Positions 1 through 7,378 of a stretch of DNA of 38,992 nt are shown here, in pieces; position 1 is the stretch's first letter; every line of letters starts with the position of its first letter. Location of the stretch: assembly GCA_004295005.1 (NCBI GenBank), contig SHNG01000169.1, forward strand, positions 15,409-54,400, in the 5' to 3' direction. The position numbers and the translations under genes are program-made. Under the pieces are notes generated by a model that made no database searches, was not told the DNA's origin, and saw only the letters and a list, made by a program, of their open reading frames with translations. The stretch comes from Gammaproteobacteria bacterium. GTDB taxonomy: Bacteria > Pseudomonadota > Gammaproteobacteria > Xanthomonadales > Rhodanobacteraceae.

Positions 1-142
1 AGTGATCCATCTTCGAGTGATCCATCTTCGAGTGATCCATCTTCGAGTGATCCATCTTCGAGTGATCCATCTTCGAGTGATCCATCTTCGAGTGATCCAT
101 CTTCGAGTGATCCATCTTCGAGTGATCCATCTTCGAGTGATC
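1..142 (-). repeat. 15-bp tandem repeat array encoding DHSKM units of CopB
   Basis: Nine identical copies of a 15-base unit (plus strand agtgatccatcttcg) run back to back from the window edge, with a partial copy at each end. The unit is a multiple of three, so copy number can change without shifting the frame. On the minus strand each unit reads GAT CAC TCG AAG ATG (Asp-His-Ser-Lys-Met). The copies use the same codons throughout, which points to recent expansion or continuing homogenisation. The array may extend further left. Confidence 0.95.
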
Positions 143-289
143 GACCGCAGCGGCTGGCGACTCGCTGGATCCCTTTGGGGCGTGTCCGTGCGCGTGCGCG
201 TCCGCAGGCGTGGCCGGGGATTGGGCGAGGCCAAGGCATGGAGCCAGTGCCAGGGCGATAGTCGATATCAAAAGTTGGCGAGTGCTCAT
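1..289 (-). CDS. copB: Copper resistance protein B (CopB), N-terminal part, cut by the left edge
   Basis: The ATG at 289-287 overlaps the copA stop as ATGA, and an AGGG lies about seven bases upstream. The reading frame stays open to the window edge and gives 96 residues. Residues 1-22 look like a signal peptide (MSTRQLLISTIALALAP...), followed by a His-rich stretch (HAHGH, residues 32-36). From residue 50 come nine perfect DHSKM pentapeptides and the start of a tenth. Met/His repeats of this kind are typical of the N-terminus of CopB, the outer-membrane partner of CopA in copper-resistance operons. The beta-barrel part lies outside the window. Position directly after copA supports the call. 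Because the gene is open at the edge it is easy to miss. Confidence 0.88.
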   Translation of the reverse strand, partial: MSTRQLLISTIALALAPCLGLAQSPATPADAHAHGHAPKGSSESPAAAVDHSKMDHSKMDHSKMDHSKMDHSKMDHSKMDHSKMDHSKMDHSKMDH

Positions 290-2055
290 TCCTCGACCCT
301 CACCGTGCGCATCATCCCTGCTTCCATGTGGTACAGCAGATGACAGTGATAGGCCCAACTGCCAAGCGCATCGGCACGCACGCGATAGCTGCGCCGTGTC
401 CCAGGCGGCATGTCCACGGTGTGCTTGCGCACCAGGAAATTGCCCTGCTCGTCTTCCAGATCGCTCCACATGCCGTGCAGGTGGATCGGGTGCGTCATCA
501 TCGTGTCGTTGACCAGCACGATGCGCATGCGCTCGCCATAGTTGAGTCGCAAGGGTTCGGCGTCGGCAAACTTCTGCCCATTGAAGCCCCAGGAAAAGCG
601 TTCCATGTGGCCGGTCAAGTGCAGTTCTATTTCGCGCCCCGGCTCGCGACCATCGGGATCGGCAAATGCGCTTTTCAACATGGCATAGCTCAGCACCGTG
701 CGGCCATTGTCACGCAGGCCGATACCGGGGTCATCGAGCGAAGCAGTCGGTGCCATCGTCTGCATGTCCACCAGCGGATTGCTTCCTTCGCCCGGCGGAT
801 GCGTGAGCATGCCCGGCATGTCGTGGCCCATGGCGGCATGATCCATTCCCGACATGTCATGGCCCATGGCCGCATGATCCATGCCGCCATGCCCCATGTC
901 GGCCATGCTCAGAATGGGCCGCGCATCCACTTGCGGCACCGGCGCACGCAAACCTTCACGGACCGCAAGTGTGCCGCTGACATAGCCGGTACGACCCAGA
1001 TCCTGGGCGAAAATCGTGAAGGCATCCTGTCCGGTCGGCTCGACGATCACATCGAAGGTTTCCGCCGCAGCAATACGAAACTCGTCCACCGTCACCGGAT
1101 GCACATACTGACCATCGGCCGCCACCACGGTCATCTTGAGGCCGGGAATGCGCACATCAAAGTGCGTCATTGACGAGCCATTGATGAAGCGCAGCCGCAC
1201 CTTTTCCCCGGAGCGGAACAAGCCGGTCCAGTTGCCCAGCGAGGTGGTTCCATTCATCAGGTAGGTGTAGGTGTTGGCGTTGACATCGGATAGATCGGTC
1301 GGCGTCATGCGCATGGCGCCCCACATCTTGCGATCCTCGATGGTTTCGGCAAGTCCATCGCGCCGCGCATCACGCAGGAAATCGCCCAGCGTGCGCTTGT
1401 AGCGGTTGTCGTAGCCCGGCATCTTTTTCAGGCGCGCAAAAAGCCGCCCCGGATCCATGTCGGTCCAGTCGCTCAGCATCACCACGTAGTCGCGGTCAAA
1501 CGAGAACGGTTCGGGTTCAATGGGATCGATGATCAGCGGCCCATACAGACCGGCCTGCTCCTGAAAGCCGGAATGACTGTGATACCAGTAGGTGCCACCT
1601 TGTTTGAGCGCAAAGCGATACTGATATGTCTCGCCGGTATGGATGCCGGAAAAACTCAGACCCGGCACACCATCCATGTTGGCCGGCAGCAGGATGCCAT
1701 GCCAATGGATCGAGGTTTCGTGTCCGAACACCGAGCCTTTCGGCAATGCGTTGGAAACGCGCACGTTCACGGTAGTGCCTTCGCGCCAGCGCAGCAAGGG
1801 TGCGGGGAGCGAACCATTGACGGTGACTGCCGTGCGGGCACGACCGCTGAAATTGACCAGCGATTCGCCGATGGCGAGGTCAAACTCGGTACCGGAAAGT
1901 AAAATCGGGGTATCGGGCGACTTGAGTGCCCAGCCCAGGGACGGCAGCAATCCAAGTTGCGTGGCGGCGCCCGCAGCGACCAGACCCTGCACGAATCGAC
2001 GCCGCGATGGCATGGGAACCCCAAAGTGGTTTGGGTTGAAGGAATTGACTGACAT
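286..2055 (-). CDS. copA: Copper resistance multicopper oxidase CopA
   Basis: Periplasmic multicopper oxidase of the CopA family, 589 aa, thought to oxidise Cu(I) and bind copper in the periplasm. The chosen ATG at 2055 has GGAG five bases upstream. The reading frame stays open to 2247, but that part overlaps copL and looks non-coding. A Tat signal is visible (SRRRFVQ, residues 17-23). Copper ligands are HWHG (117-120), HSHSG (159-163), HPIHLH (from 522) and the type 1 site HCHLLYHMEAGM (H570, C571, H572, H576, M581). A Met/His-rich segment with two copies of a 12-residue unit lies between the second and third cupredoxin domains. Its stop overlaps the copB start, so the two are translationally coupled. 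Confidence 0.95.
   Translation of the reverse strand: MSVNSFNPNHFGVPMPSRRRFVQGLVAAGAATQLGLLPSLGWALKSPDTPILLSGTEFDLAIGESLVNFSGRARTAVTVNGSLPAPLLRWREGTTVNVRVSNALPKGSVFGHETSIHWHGILLPANMDGVPGLSFSGIHTGETYQYRFALKQGGTYWYHSHSGFQEQAGLYGPLIIDPIEPEPFSFDRDYVVMLSDWTDMDPGRLFARLKKMPGYDNRYKRTLGDFLRDARRDGLAETIEDRKMWGAMRMTPTDLSDVNANTYTYLMNGTTSLGNWTGLFRSGEKVRLRFINGSSMTHFDVRIPGLKMTVVAADGQYVHPVTVDEFRIAAAETFDVIVEPTGQDAFTIFAQDLGRTGYVSGTLAVREGLRAPVPQVDARPILSMADMGHGGMDHAAMGHDMSGMDHAAMGHDMPGMLTHPPGEGSNPLVDMQTMAPTASLDDPGIGLRDNGRTVLSYAMLKSAFADPDGREPGREIELHLTGHMERFSWGFNGQKFADAEPLRLNYGERMRIVLVNDTMMTHPIHLHGMWSDLEDEQGNFLVRKHTVDMPPGTRRSYRVRADALGSWAYHCHLLYHMEAGMMRTVRVEE
811..882 (-). repeat. Duplicated 36-bp unit in the Met-rich loop of copA
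   Basis: Two adjacent 36-base units encode MDHAAMGHDMSG and MDHAAMGHDMPG. They differ at only a few bases. Met/His motifs of this type in CopA proteins are regarded as extra copper-binding sites. Confidence 0.85.
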
Positions 2056-2168
2056 GAATACTCCGAAAAGTCGTGCGCAGCGATTCCAGGGTATGGAGTC
2101 GCTTGCCTTGCGACACGGCGCTGAGAGTTGGCCGTGCGTTTTCGAATGCGCTTGGCACCCGCGACGTT

Positions 2169-2558
2169 TCAGGCGATGGGAGGTCGGGTCAGATGGTGAA
2201 GCTGCGGCGGAAAGTATTTCTGCCCATCCGGGCGCGTGTGCGTCCACGCTACCGACTCAAAAGCAAACTCAAGGCTTGCCAACGACACCACGCAGGTGGA
2301 TGTCATGCACGCGCAATTGCAGCCACCGGAACAACAATCCTGCCCTGCTCCACTGTTTCCATCGTGCTGATCGGGATTGCCAGGCAAGTCGTGGTCAGGC
2401 ATCTCTGCGCCGGCCACTGGCGACTCATGGCATGGCGCGACGTATGAGGACTCCACAACAGGCGATGCCGCATGCGCTCCGGAGGATGGCAAGGCAAACC
2501 CGTTCAACACGAGTGCAGTACACAGGCAGATTCGGGATAGCAGGGAAATCAGTCGCAT
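2169..2558 (-). CDS. copL: CopL-family metal-binding regulatory protein
   Basis: Small exported protein of 129 aa, first gene of the copLAB cassette. Residues 1-30 form a signal peptide (hydrophobic core, AHA end). The mature part has a CHES motif and a dense Cys cluster CCSGGCNCACMTSTC, and ends with RPPIA as in CopL proteins. In Xanthomonas copL is needed for copper-induced expression of copAB; the mechanism is not settled. No clear Shine-Dalgarno precedes the ATG. A TAGAAT box sits five bases upstream, suggesting a leaderless transcript. A 113-base gap separates it from copA. Confidence 0.85.
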   Translation of the reverse strand: MRLISLLSRICLCTALVLNGFALPSSGAHAASPVVESSYVAPCHESPVAGAEMPDHDLPGNPDQHDGNSGAGQDCCSGGCNCACMTSTCVVSLASLEFAFESVAWTHTRPDGQKYFPPQLHHLTRPPIA

Positions 2559-2563
2559 GCCGA

Positions 2564-2569
2564 ATTCTA
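2564..2569 (-). promoter_or_regulatory. Putative -10 box for copL (leaderless start)
   Basis: TAGAAT (5 of 6 to TATAAT) inside GGTTAGAATTC on the minus strand, ending five bases before the copL ATG. Transcription would then start at or next to the A of the ATG. No good -35 box lies 17 bases upstream, which fits a promoter needing an activator. This is inference from spacing only. Confidence 0.45.
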
Positions 2570-2603
2570 ACCGCAGTTCGTGGAAATGCCCGAAATATGA
2601 GAA

Positions 2604-3500
2604 TCAGCCCTGGAACCTGACGGTTGCCACGGGCTCTGAATCGACTGTTTCAACCCAGTGTGCGTGATTGAACACCTGGCCGTTGCGCCGGACTTCGGCA
2701 ACGCGGCGGCGATCAAGTCTTGCGTAGACCCAAGCGGGTCGGTTTGGTTCACCCAGGGCAAGCACGCCGTCTGGCGGAAATCCAAGGTCTGGAGGTCCGA
2801 ACACGCCGGCAGCTCCGACATTGACATCGATGGCTTCCGACCAGGCTGCTTCGCCAACCAGAACCGATTGCACCACATGGCACTGCCCTTCCAGCGCACG
2901 GGCGCGCGCAGCGACCTGCACGCGCTGGTATCCGGCCTCGCTGTCGGTGCACGAAGGCACCAGCAGAAGCTCGGCGCCGGCCTCGATCTGCGCGCGCACC
3001 AGCAGTGGAAACTCGCTGTCATAGCAGATGGCAATGCCGATGCGGCCGAACTCGGTGTCGAAAACTTTTGCAGGCTCACCGCGTCCGATGCGCCAGGTTT
3101 CGCGCTCGAAGCGCGTCATCACTTGCTTGTCCTGGAAGTCGCAGTGACCCTGAGGAGTGAACAACCAGGCCCGATTGCAGAATTGGCCCGATTCCATTCG
3201 CCACGGAAAACTCCCGGCCAGCAGGTACACCTTGAACTCGACCGCCAGCGCGCGATGCAGTTCGAGATAGGCGTCACGCAAGGATTGCAAGCCCTCGATC
3301 TGTGCCCCGAGGTTTCCCGGTGCCGCATCCTTGAGCAAGGACACAAGACTCATCGCCGCGTACTCGGGAAACACCAGGAATCGTGCACCCGTGTTGGCTG
3401 CGGATTGCACCCACGCGCGCAGATCGGCTTCGAAACCGGCCCAGTCCGCATGCCGCTTCACGCCAAACTGGGCGCTTGCAATGATGAATGACTCACTCAT
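2604..3500 (-). CDS. Carbon-nitrogen hydrolase (nitrilase superfamily)
   Basis: Amidohydrolase of the nitrilase superfamily, 298 aa, cytoplasmic (no signal peptide). The Glu-Lys-Cys catalytic triad is visible: E46 in FPEYAAMS, K125 in DKQVMTRFE and C159 in ICYDSEFP. The ATG at 3500 overlaps the stop of the upstream acetyltransferase (ATGA), which fixes the start. In other bacteria, for example Bacillus YhcX, a GNAT domain is fused directly to a nitrilase domain of this kind. Here the same pair is encoded by two coupled genes, so the products probably act in one pathway or complex. The substrate cannot be told from sequence. Confidence 0.88.
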   Translation of the reverse strand: MSESFIIASAQFGVKRHADWAGFEADLRAWVQSAANTGARFLVFPEYAAMSLVSLLKDAAPGNLGAQIEGLQSLRDAYLELHRALAVEFKVYLLAGSFPWRMESGQFCNRAWLFTPQGHCDFQDKQVMTRFERETWRIGRGEPAKVFDTEFGRIGIAICYDSEFPLLVRAQIEAGAELLLVPSCTDSEAGYQRVQVAARARALEGQCHVVQSVLVGEAAWSEAIDVNVGAAGVFGPPDLGFPPDGVLALGEPNRPAWVYARLDRRRVAEVRRNGQVFNHAHWVETVDSEPVATVRFQG

Positions 3501-4090
3501 GCCAATACCCGCTGCCAGAACGTCAACTGCTTCAGGCTGTCTTCCGGTTCCCCGACATCCGGCCAACGGAATTCGCTGGTCACGCCGTCCATGCGCGTGT
3601 AACCGCGGCGCGTCCAGAAGGCGTCGTTGGACACGTGATCCGCAGGTTTGAGCGGATGCGAGGCGGGCCTGTCAACTGCGCAAAACACGCAATGACCCAA
3701 GCCAAGTTGCCGCGCGTGGGCCTCGCGCAAATCGAAGAATCGCACGCCGATTCCCCGCCCCCGATAATTCGCGAGCAGCATCGACTCGCCGAAATAGGCG
3801 TAACGCTCCACGGGCAGGCCGCGATCCAGAAAGGGCTTCTGCATCTCCGTTTCGGCCTCGGCCAGCGGCAGCATGGAAGTTGCCCCGACACAGTGTTCGC
3901 CATCCCAGACCAGTGCAACCAGGCTGCGTGGCGAACGCACATAGACATCGAGGTAACGCATTTCGTAGTCGCGTGAGCCCTCGTAGAGGTAGGGCCACTC
4001 GCGGAACACGGTCATGCGCAGGTCCGCCAAGGGCTCGAGATACGGAACCAGTGCGGAACCTGAAACCGATTCAATGCGCAGCCCGTTCAC
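3497..4090 (-). CDS. GNAT family N-acetyltransferase
   Basis: Acetyl-CoA-dependent acetyltransferase of the GNAT fold, 197 aa from a GTG at 4090. The start lies one base after the stop of the upstream gene (TGAGGTG). The frame continues further upstream, but that stretch overlaps the preceding gene in another frame. The acetyl-CoA loop is visible as NYRGRGIGVRFFDLRE (R/Q-x-x-G-x-G/A type). The N-terminal part, with FREWPYLYEGSRDYE, resembles the GNAT half of GNAT-nitrilase fusions. It is the middle gene of a three-gene overlapping set with the NTF2-like protein and the nitrilase homolog. Confidence 0.82.
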   Translation of the reverse strand: MNGLRIESVSGSALVPYLEPLADLRMTVFREWPYLYEGSRDYEMRYLDVYVRSPRSLVALVWDGEHCVGATSMLPLAEAETEMQKPFLDRGLPVERYAYFGESMLLANYRGRGIGVRFFDLREAHARQLGLGHCVFCAVDRPASHPLKPADHVSNDAFWTRRGYTRMDGVTSEFRWPDVGEPEDSLKQLTFWQRVLA

Positions 4091-4091
4091 C

Positions 4092-4499
4092 TCAGCCACC
4101 AACCTGGCGCAACCATTCCTGCAAATTGTAGGTGTTGCTGATGCGCGCCACCCTGCCCTCGCGGATCTCGAAAAATGCACCGGCCGGCAGCACGTAGGTC
4201 TGGCCGTGCGCCGCTGGCAAGCCTTCATCGGCCTGCTTGTAGATGCCGTGCACGGTGAACTCCGCCGCCGCGCGTGATCCGTCCGCATTGGTCATGATGA
4301 CAATGTCCGCAATCTGCTCCGCATAACAGCGATCCATGCGCGCCAGGAATTCACGAAACGCCGCACGCCCGGTCTCGCGGCCGCCCTGGTTGATGTCATG
4401 CGCGACGTCCTCGGTGAGCAGGTCGAGGAATCCCTCCCAATCGCGGCGATTGAAGGCGGCGTAATACTCGGCAATCAGGGCTTGGCTGTCGGCTGACAT
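4092..4499 (-). CDS. NTF2-like / ketosteroid isomerase-related protein
   Basis: Protein of 135 aa with the SnoaL/NTF2-like cone fold: N-terminal helix (SADSQALIAEYYAAFNRRDW), LLTEDVAHDINQGG, and a C-terminal sheet ending ISNTYNLQEW. Start ATG at 4499 with GGAAG at good spacing. The frame continues upstream to 4796, but that stretch is the divergent promoter region and overlaps the sigma gene. It resembles the small steroid delta-isomerase-related family of unknown substrate. It is the first gene of the set with the acetyltransferase and nitrilase homologs. The fold can bind a small molecule or act as an enzyme; no specific reaction can be assigned. Confidence 0.8.
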   Translation of the reverse strand: MSADSQALIAEYYAAFNRRDWEGFLDLLTEDVAHDINQGGRETGRAAFREFLARMDRCYAEQIADIVIMTNADGSRAAAEFTVHGIYKQADEGLPAAHGQTYVLPAGAFFEIREGRVARISNTYNLQEWLRQVGG

Positions 4500-4713
4500 T
4501 GGACTTCCGGGTGTTTTCAGTGTGGGGAGCCGGGAGCCGGAAAGGCGCCCCAATGGGCATGCGGCAAATCCGGCGTTGCGACGCCATGATATGACAGGCT
4601 TGCCATCGCGCCTGCCCACGGATGCCGTGCTCGGCTCGATATCCACCTCGGGAACGCATCCCGGACTGGCGACATCCAATCTTTCAGAACACGGTTCTGA
4701 GGCGAGGTGCCTT
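4500..4713. promoter_or_regulatory. Divergent promoter region between the NTF2-like gene and the sigma gene
   Basis: A 214-base gap between divergently read genes. It must hold the promoters of both sets. I see no convincing -35/-10 pair or operator. ORFs reading through it in either direction are continuations of the flanking frames. Confidence 0.5.
4704..4707 (+). promoter_or_regulatory. Ribosome binding site deciding the sigma factor start
   Basis: GAGG six bases before the GTG at 4714. It favours this GTG over the in-frame ATG at 4522, which would add 64 residues with no similarity to a sigma factor. Confidence 0.6.
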
Positions 4714-5448
4714 GTGGTGCAGAAGCTGCCGAATCCAGCCGATCTCGACGATCCGGCCCTTGCCGGGCGCATTGCCGACGGAGACACCCTGGCCATGCAG
4801 GCAATGATGCGCCGCTACAACCAGCGCCTGTTCCGAGCCGCGCGCAGCATTCTGAAGGATGACTGCGAAGCGGAAGAAGCCGTGCAGGACGCATGGCTGC
4901 GGGCCTTTCGCGCCATGCACACGTTTCGTGGCGAAGCCAGCCTGTCGACCTGGTTGACCCGCATCGTCTGCAATGAAGCCCTGGGGCGCGTTCGCAAGAG
5001 CAACCGTCGCGCCGGGATCATCCCCATCGAGTCGCCCGCAACGGAAGCGGCAGAACATGAACTTCCCTCCGTCCAGGATGACCCTGACCATGCCCCGGAG
5101 AACACGGCGATGCGCGCGGAAATCCGTCGTTTGATCGAGCACAAGATCGACAGCTTGCCGGATGCCTTCCGCAGCGTCTTTGTATTGCGCGCCCTTGAGG
5201 ACATGAGCGTGGAGGATGTCGCCCAGAGCCTCGGCATCAACGAGGCCACGGTACGCACCCGCTACTTCCGCGCACGCGGTCTGCTGCGCGAAGAACTTGC
5301 ACTGGAAATCGATGTGAACATGGAAAACGCCTATGCCTTTGCCGGCGCGCGCTGCGACCGGATTGTCGCCAACGTGCTCATGCGAATGCAGGATCCCGCA
5401 TCCGGCGGCTATGACGCCGCACAACCCAAGCCAGGAGATCAGCCATGA
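4714..5448 (+). CDS. ECF-type RNA polymerase sigma factor with C-terminal extension
   Basis: Sigma-70 family factor, 244 aa. Region 2 covers roughly residues 25-95, with AEEAVQDAWLRAFRAMHTF and the STWLTRIVCNEAL helix. Region 4 covers roughly 140-195, with LPDAFRSVFVLRALEDMS and the helix-turn-helix INEATVRTRYFRARGLL. A tail of about 45 residues follows (FAGARCDRIVANVLMRM). Its stop overlaps the ferritin-like gene start (ATGA). No anti-sigma gene is next to it. The tail may replace that control, or the factor may be controlled by its own transcription. It probably transcribes its own operon, including the exported ferritin-like protein and perhaps the cytochrome c. Confidence 0.88.
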   Translation: MVQKLPNPADLDDPALAGRIADGDTLAMQAMMRRYNQRLFRAARSILKDDCEAEEAVQDAWLRAFRAMHTFRGEASLSTWLTRIVCNEALGRVRKSNRRAGIIPIESPATEAAEHELPSVQDDPDHAPENTAMRAEIRRLIEHKIDSLPDAFRSVFVLRALEDMSVEDVAQSLGINEATVRTRYFRARGLLREELALEIDVNMENAYAFAGARCDRIVANVLMRMQDPASGGYDAAQPKPGDQP

Positions 5449-6053
5449 CCCAAGCCAGCTTCCCCCGATTGACCGCTGCCGATTCTCGCCGCGGATTCCT
5501 CAAGCTCGGCGGTGTCGCCCTGTCCGGCACCGCGGTTGCCCTGCTCGGCGGTTTGCCCATGCGCGGCTTCGCGGCATCGCACAGCGATGCCAAGGCCAGT
5601 GGTGACATAGCCATCCTCAACGTGGCACTGGGTCTTGAACATGAAGGCATTGCCGCCTATGAAATCGGTGCCGGCAGTGGACTTCTGAGCAAGCCCTTGC
5701 TGGCGGTGGCCACCTTGTTCAAGAGTCATCACGAGGGTCACCGCACCGCCTTGATCGGCGCCATCGAGAAGATGGGCGGCACACCCGTGCAGCCCAAGAG
5801 CATGGATGACTACAAGGCCAGCGAGAAACTCTCGATCAGTTCCATCAAGACCGGCGATGATGTGCTGCGTCTCGCACAGCGCCTCGAACTTGGTGCCGTG
5901 AACGCCTATATCGGTGTGATGCCCAGTTTCGCGGACCGCAACCTCGCCCAGGTTGCCGGTCGCCTGATTGCCGATGAAACCATGCATTGGACCGCCCTCA
6001 CCCAAGCCTTGGGTGGTTCGCTGCCGACACCGGCTTTCAGCTTCGGCGCTTGA
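5445..6053 (+). CDS. Tat-exported ferritin-like domain protein
   Basis: Protein of 202 aa with a Tat signal (SRRGFLKLGG, residues about 14-23, then a hydrophobic stretch ending GFA). The mature part is a four-helix bundle with carboxylate/His pairs spaced as in ferritin-like diiron proteins: EHEGIAAYE, HHEGHRTALIGAIE, RLELGAVNAYIG and DETMHWTAL. It fits the Ferritin_2 group of periplasmic ferritin-like proteins. Function is unknown; metal binding or oxidative-stress defence is plausible. Tat export suggests it folds, perhaps with its metal, before leaving the cytoplasm. The start overlaps the sigma factor stop, so synthesis of both is coupled. Confidence 0.82.
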   Translation: MTQASFPRLTAADSRRGFLKLGGVALSGTAVALLGGLPMRGFAASHSDAKASGDIAILNVALGLEHEGIAAYEIGAGSGLLSKPLLAVATLFKSHHEGHRTALIGAIEKMGGTPVQPKSMDDYKASEKLSISSIKTGDDVLRLAQRLELGAVNAYIGVMPSFADRNLAQVAGRLIADETMHWTALTQALGGSLPTPAFSFGA

Positions 6054-6072
6054 TCGCGGCTGCCAATTGATC

Positions 6073-6104
6073 ACTCCTGCACGCGTGTACACGTTTGCAG
6101 GAGT
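6073..6104. promoter_or_regulatory. 32-base near-perfect dyad between ferritin-like and cytochrome c genes
   Basis: The arms ACTCCTGCA and TGCAGGAGT flank a core that holds the perfect palindrome CGTGTACACG. Only one pair in the whole dyad mismatches and one is G-T. No T-run follows, so it is not a standard terminator. It could be an operator or an intercistronic RNA hairpin that sets the ratio of the two products. Confidence 0.65.
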
Positions 6105-6165
6105 CGCGATGCTCCAGGGACGCGGTCGATACGGCCGCCCCCAATTCCCTTGTACGGAGACTCCC

Positions 6166-6594
6166 ATGAGTTTTCAGATCGCGTCGATGCTGCTGGCGTC
6201 GGCGCTGCTGTCAGTTTCTGCGGGCGCTGCCGCCGACGCCAAGCGCGGCGAGGCGCTTTACGCCGCTCGCTGCGGCGCATGCCATTCAGTTGCAGACAAT
6301 GGCGCGGGACCGCGACATCGCGGCGTGTTCGGATGCCACGCGGCGACGCAACCGGGATTCGACTATTCGGATGCCCTGAAACACTCGGACATAGTCTGGG
6401 ATGAGAAATCCCTCGACCGCTGGTTGTCCGATCCGAGTGCATTCGTGCCGGGCAACATGATGGTCGTTCGCCTGGCCAATGAGCCCGGCGACCGCGCCGA
6501 CTTGATCGCCTTTCTGCAATCGGTTTCGCAGGGCGAGCGCAGCTGCAAGCCCGGTGCAACGATGCCTGCCGCAGCCATCACCACGCATCCCTGA
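6166..6594 (+). CDS. Periplasmic class I cytochrome c
   Basis: Small monohaem cytochrome c, 142 aa, with a signal peptide (residues 1-23). The haem site is CGACH (C36, C39, H40), and the likely axial Met is in FVPGNMMV (M98 or M99). GGAGA precedes the ATG at good spacing. It follows the sigma/ferritin-like pair with a 112-base gap that holds a strong dyad. An extra Cys occurs in GVFGCHAAT and another near the C-terminus (RSCKPG), which could form a disulfide. The role is electron transfer in the periplasm; the partner may be the ferritin-like protein, but that is inference. Confidence 0.88.
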   Translation: MSFQIASMLLASALLSVSAGAAADAKRGEALYAARCGACHSVADNGAGPRHRGVFGCHAATQPGFDYSDALKHSDIVWDEKSLDRWLSDPSAFVPGNMMVVRLANEPGDRADLIAFLQSVSQGERSCKPGATMPAAAITTHP

Positions 6595-6611
6595 ACATCA
6601 CCGGAGGCCCC

Positions 6612-7349
6612 ATGACACCATCAGTCGTCGCACGCATTCCGCAGATCGACAGCCTGCTGAACCTGCCGCCTTCACAACGAATCCGCAAGCGACTGCTCGA
6701 TGCAGGACAGCGCGCACACGCCAATGACAACATCGCGGATTTCATCGAAGAAGGCGAACTCGACGAATTGCAAAACGAGGTTCAGGATCGAATCCAGGAG
6801 GTCCTGCAGGCGCTTGTCATTGACACACAGAATGATCACAACTCCAGGGAGACGGCACGACGCGTAGCCAGGATGTTCGTGCGCGAGGTGTTTCGTGGTC
6901 GATACGAGTCTGCGCCCAGGGTGACGGCATTCCCCAATGTCTCCCAACTCAACGAGTTGATGATTGTCGGTCCGATCCGCGTGCGCAGCGCCTGTTCGCA
7001 CCACCTGTGCCCGGTCATGGGCGAGGTCTGGGTGGGCGTATTGCCCAATGCGGAATCCGCCTTGATCGGCCTGTCCAAATACGCGCGACTGTGCGATTGG
7101 GTCATGAGCCGGCCACAGATCCAGGAAGAAGCCATTGTCATGCTGGCCGATGAGCTTGAGCGCCGCATTCGGCCGGATGGCCTGGCCGTGGTGATGGAAG
7201 CCAGCCATTTCTGCATGCACTGGCGTGGGGTCAAGGACGATGGGGCGTTGATGACCAACTCGGTCATGCGTGGCGCATTCCTCAAGGATGCGGCATTGCG
7301 TCGCGAATTCCTTTCCCTGCGCCAGAAACCGGGCCGAAATCCGGGTTAG
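6612..7349 (+). CDS. folE: GTP cyclohydrolase I, divergent type IA
   Basis: Converts GTP to 7,8-dihydroneopterin triphosphate, the first step to tetrahydrofolate and other pterins. Length is 245 aa against about 220 in E. coli, the extra being at the N-terminus. Zinc and catalytic residues are kept: C128 and H130/H131 in SACSHHL, C201 and H199 in SHFCM, K156 in LSKYARL, Q171-E172 in IQEEA and R205 in WRGV. The usual CEHH motif is changed to CSHH and several other normally conserved positions differ. GGAGG lies four bases before the ATG. The gene is only 17 bases after the cytochrome c, so it may belong to the sigma-factor operon rather than to a housekeeping folate locus. Confidence 0.85.
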   Translation: MTPSVVARIPQIDSLLNLPPSQRIRKRLLDAGQRAHANDNIADFIEEGELDELQNEVQDRIQEVLQALVIDTQNDHNSRETARRVARMFVREVFRGRYESAPRVTAFPNVSQLNELMIVGPIRVRSACSHHLCPVMGEVWVGVLPNAESALIGLSKYARLCDWVMSRPQIQEEAIVMLADELERRIRPDGLAVVMEASHFCMHWRGVKDDGALMTNSVMRGAFLKDAALRREFLSLRQKPGRNPG

Positions 7350-7378
7350 GGAAACTCCAAACAGGCAAGGACTCATCC

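Noticed and set aside
1-142. CRISPR array
   Set aside because: The 15-base units are directly joined with no spacers, and they encode protein.
2-343. Plus-strand ORF with IHLRV repeats
   Set aside because: It is the antisense reading of the copB repeat. The minus-strand frame has a start, signal peptide and operon context.
2056-2247. 64-residue N-terminal extension of copA
   Set aside because: Precedes the Tat signal and overlaps copL; the ATG at 2055 has a good ribosome site.
4522-4713. 64-residue N-terminal extension of the sigma factor
   Set aside because: Covers the divergent promoter region, has no sigma similarity, and GTG 4714 has a well-placed GAGG.
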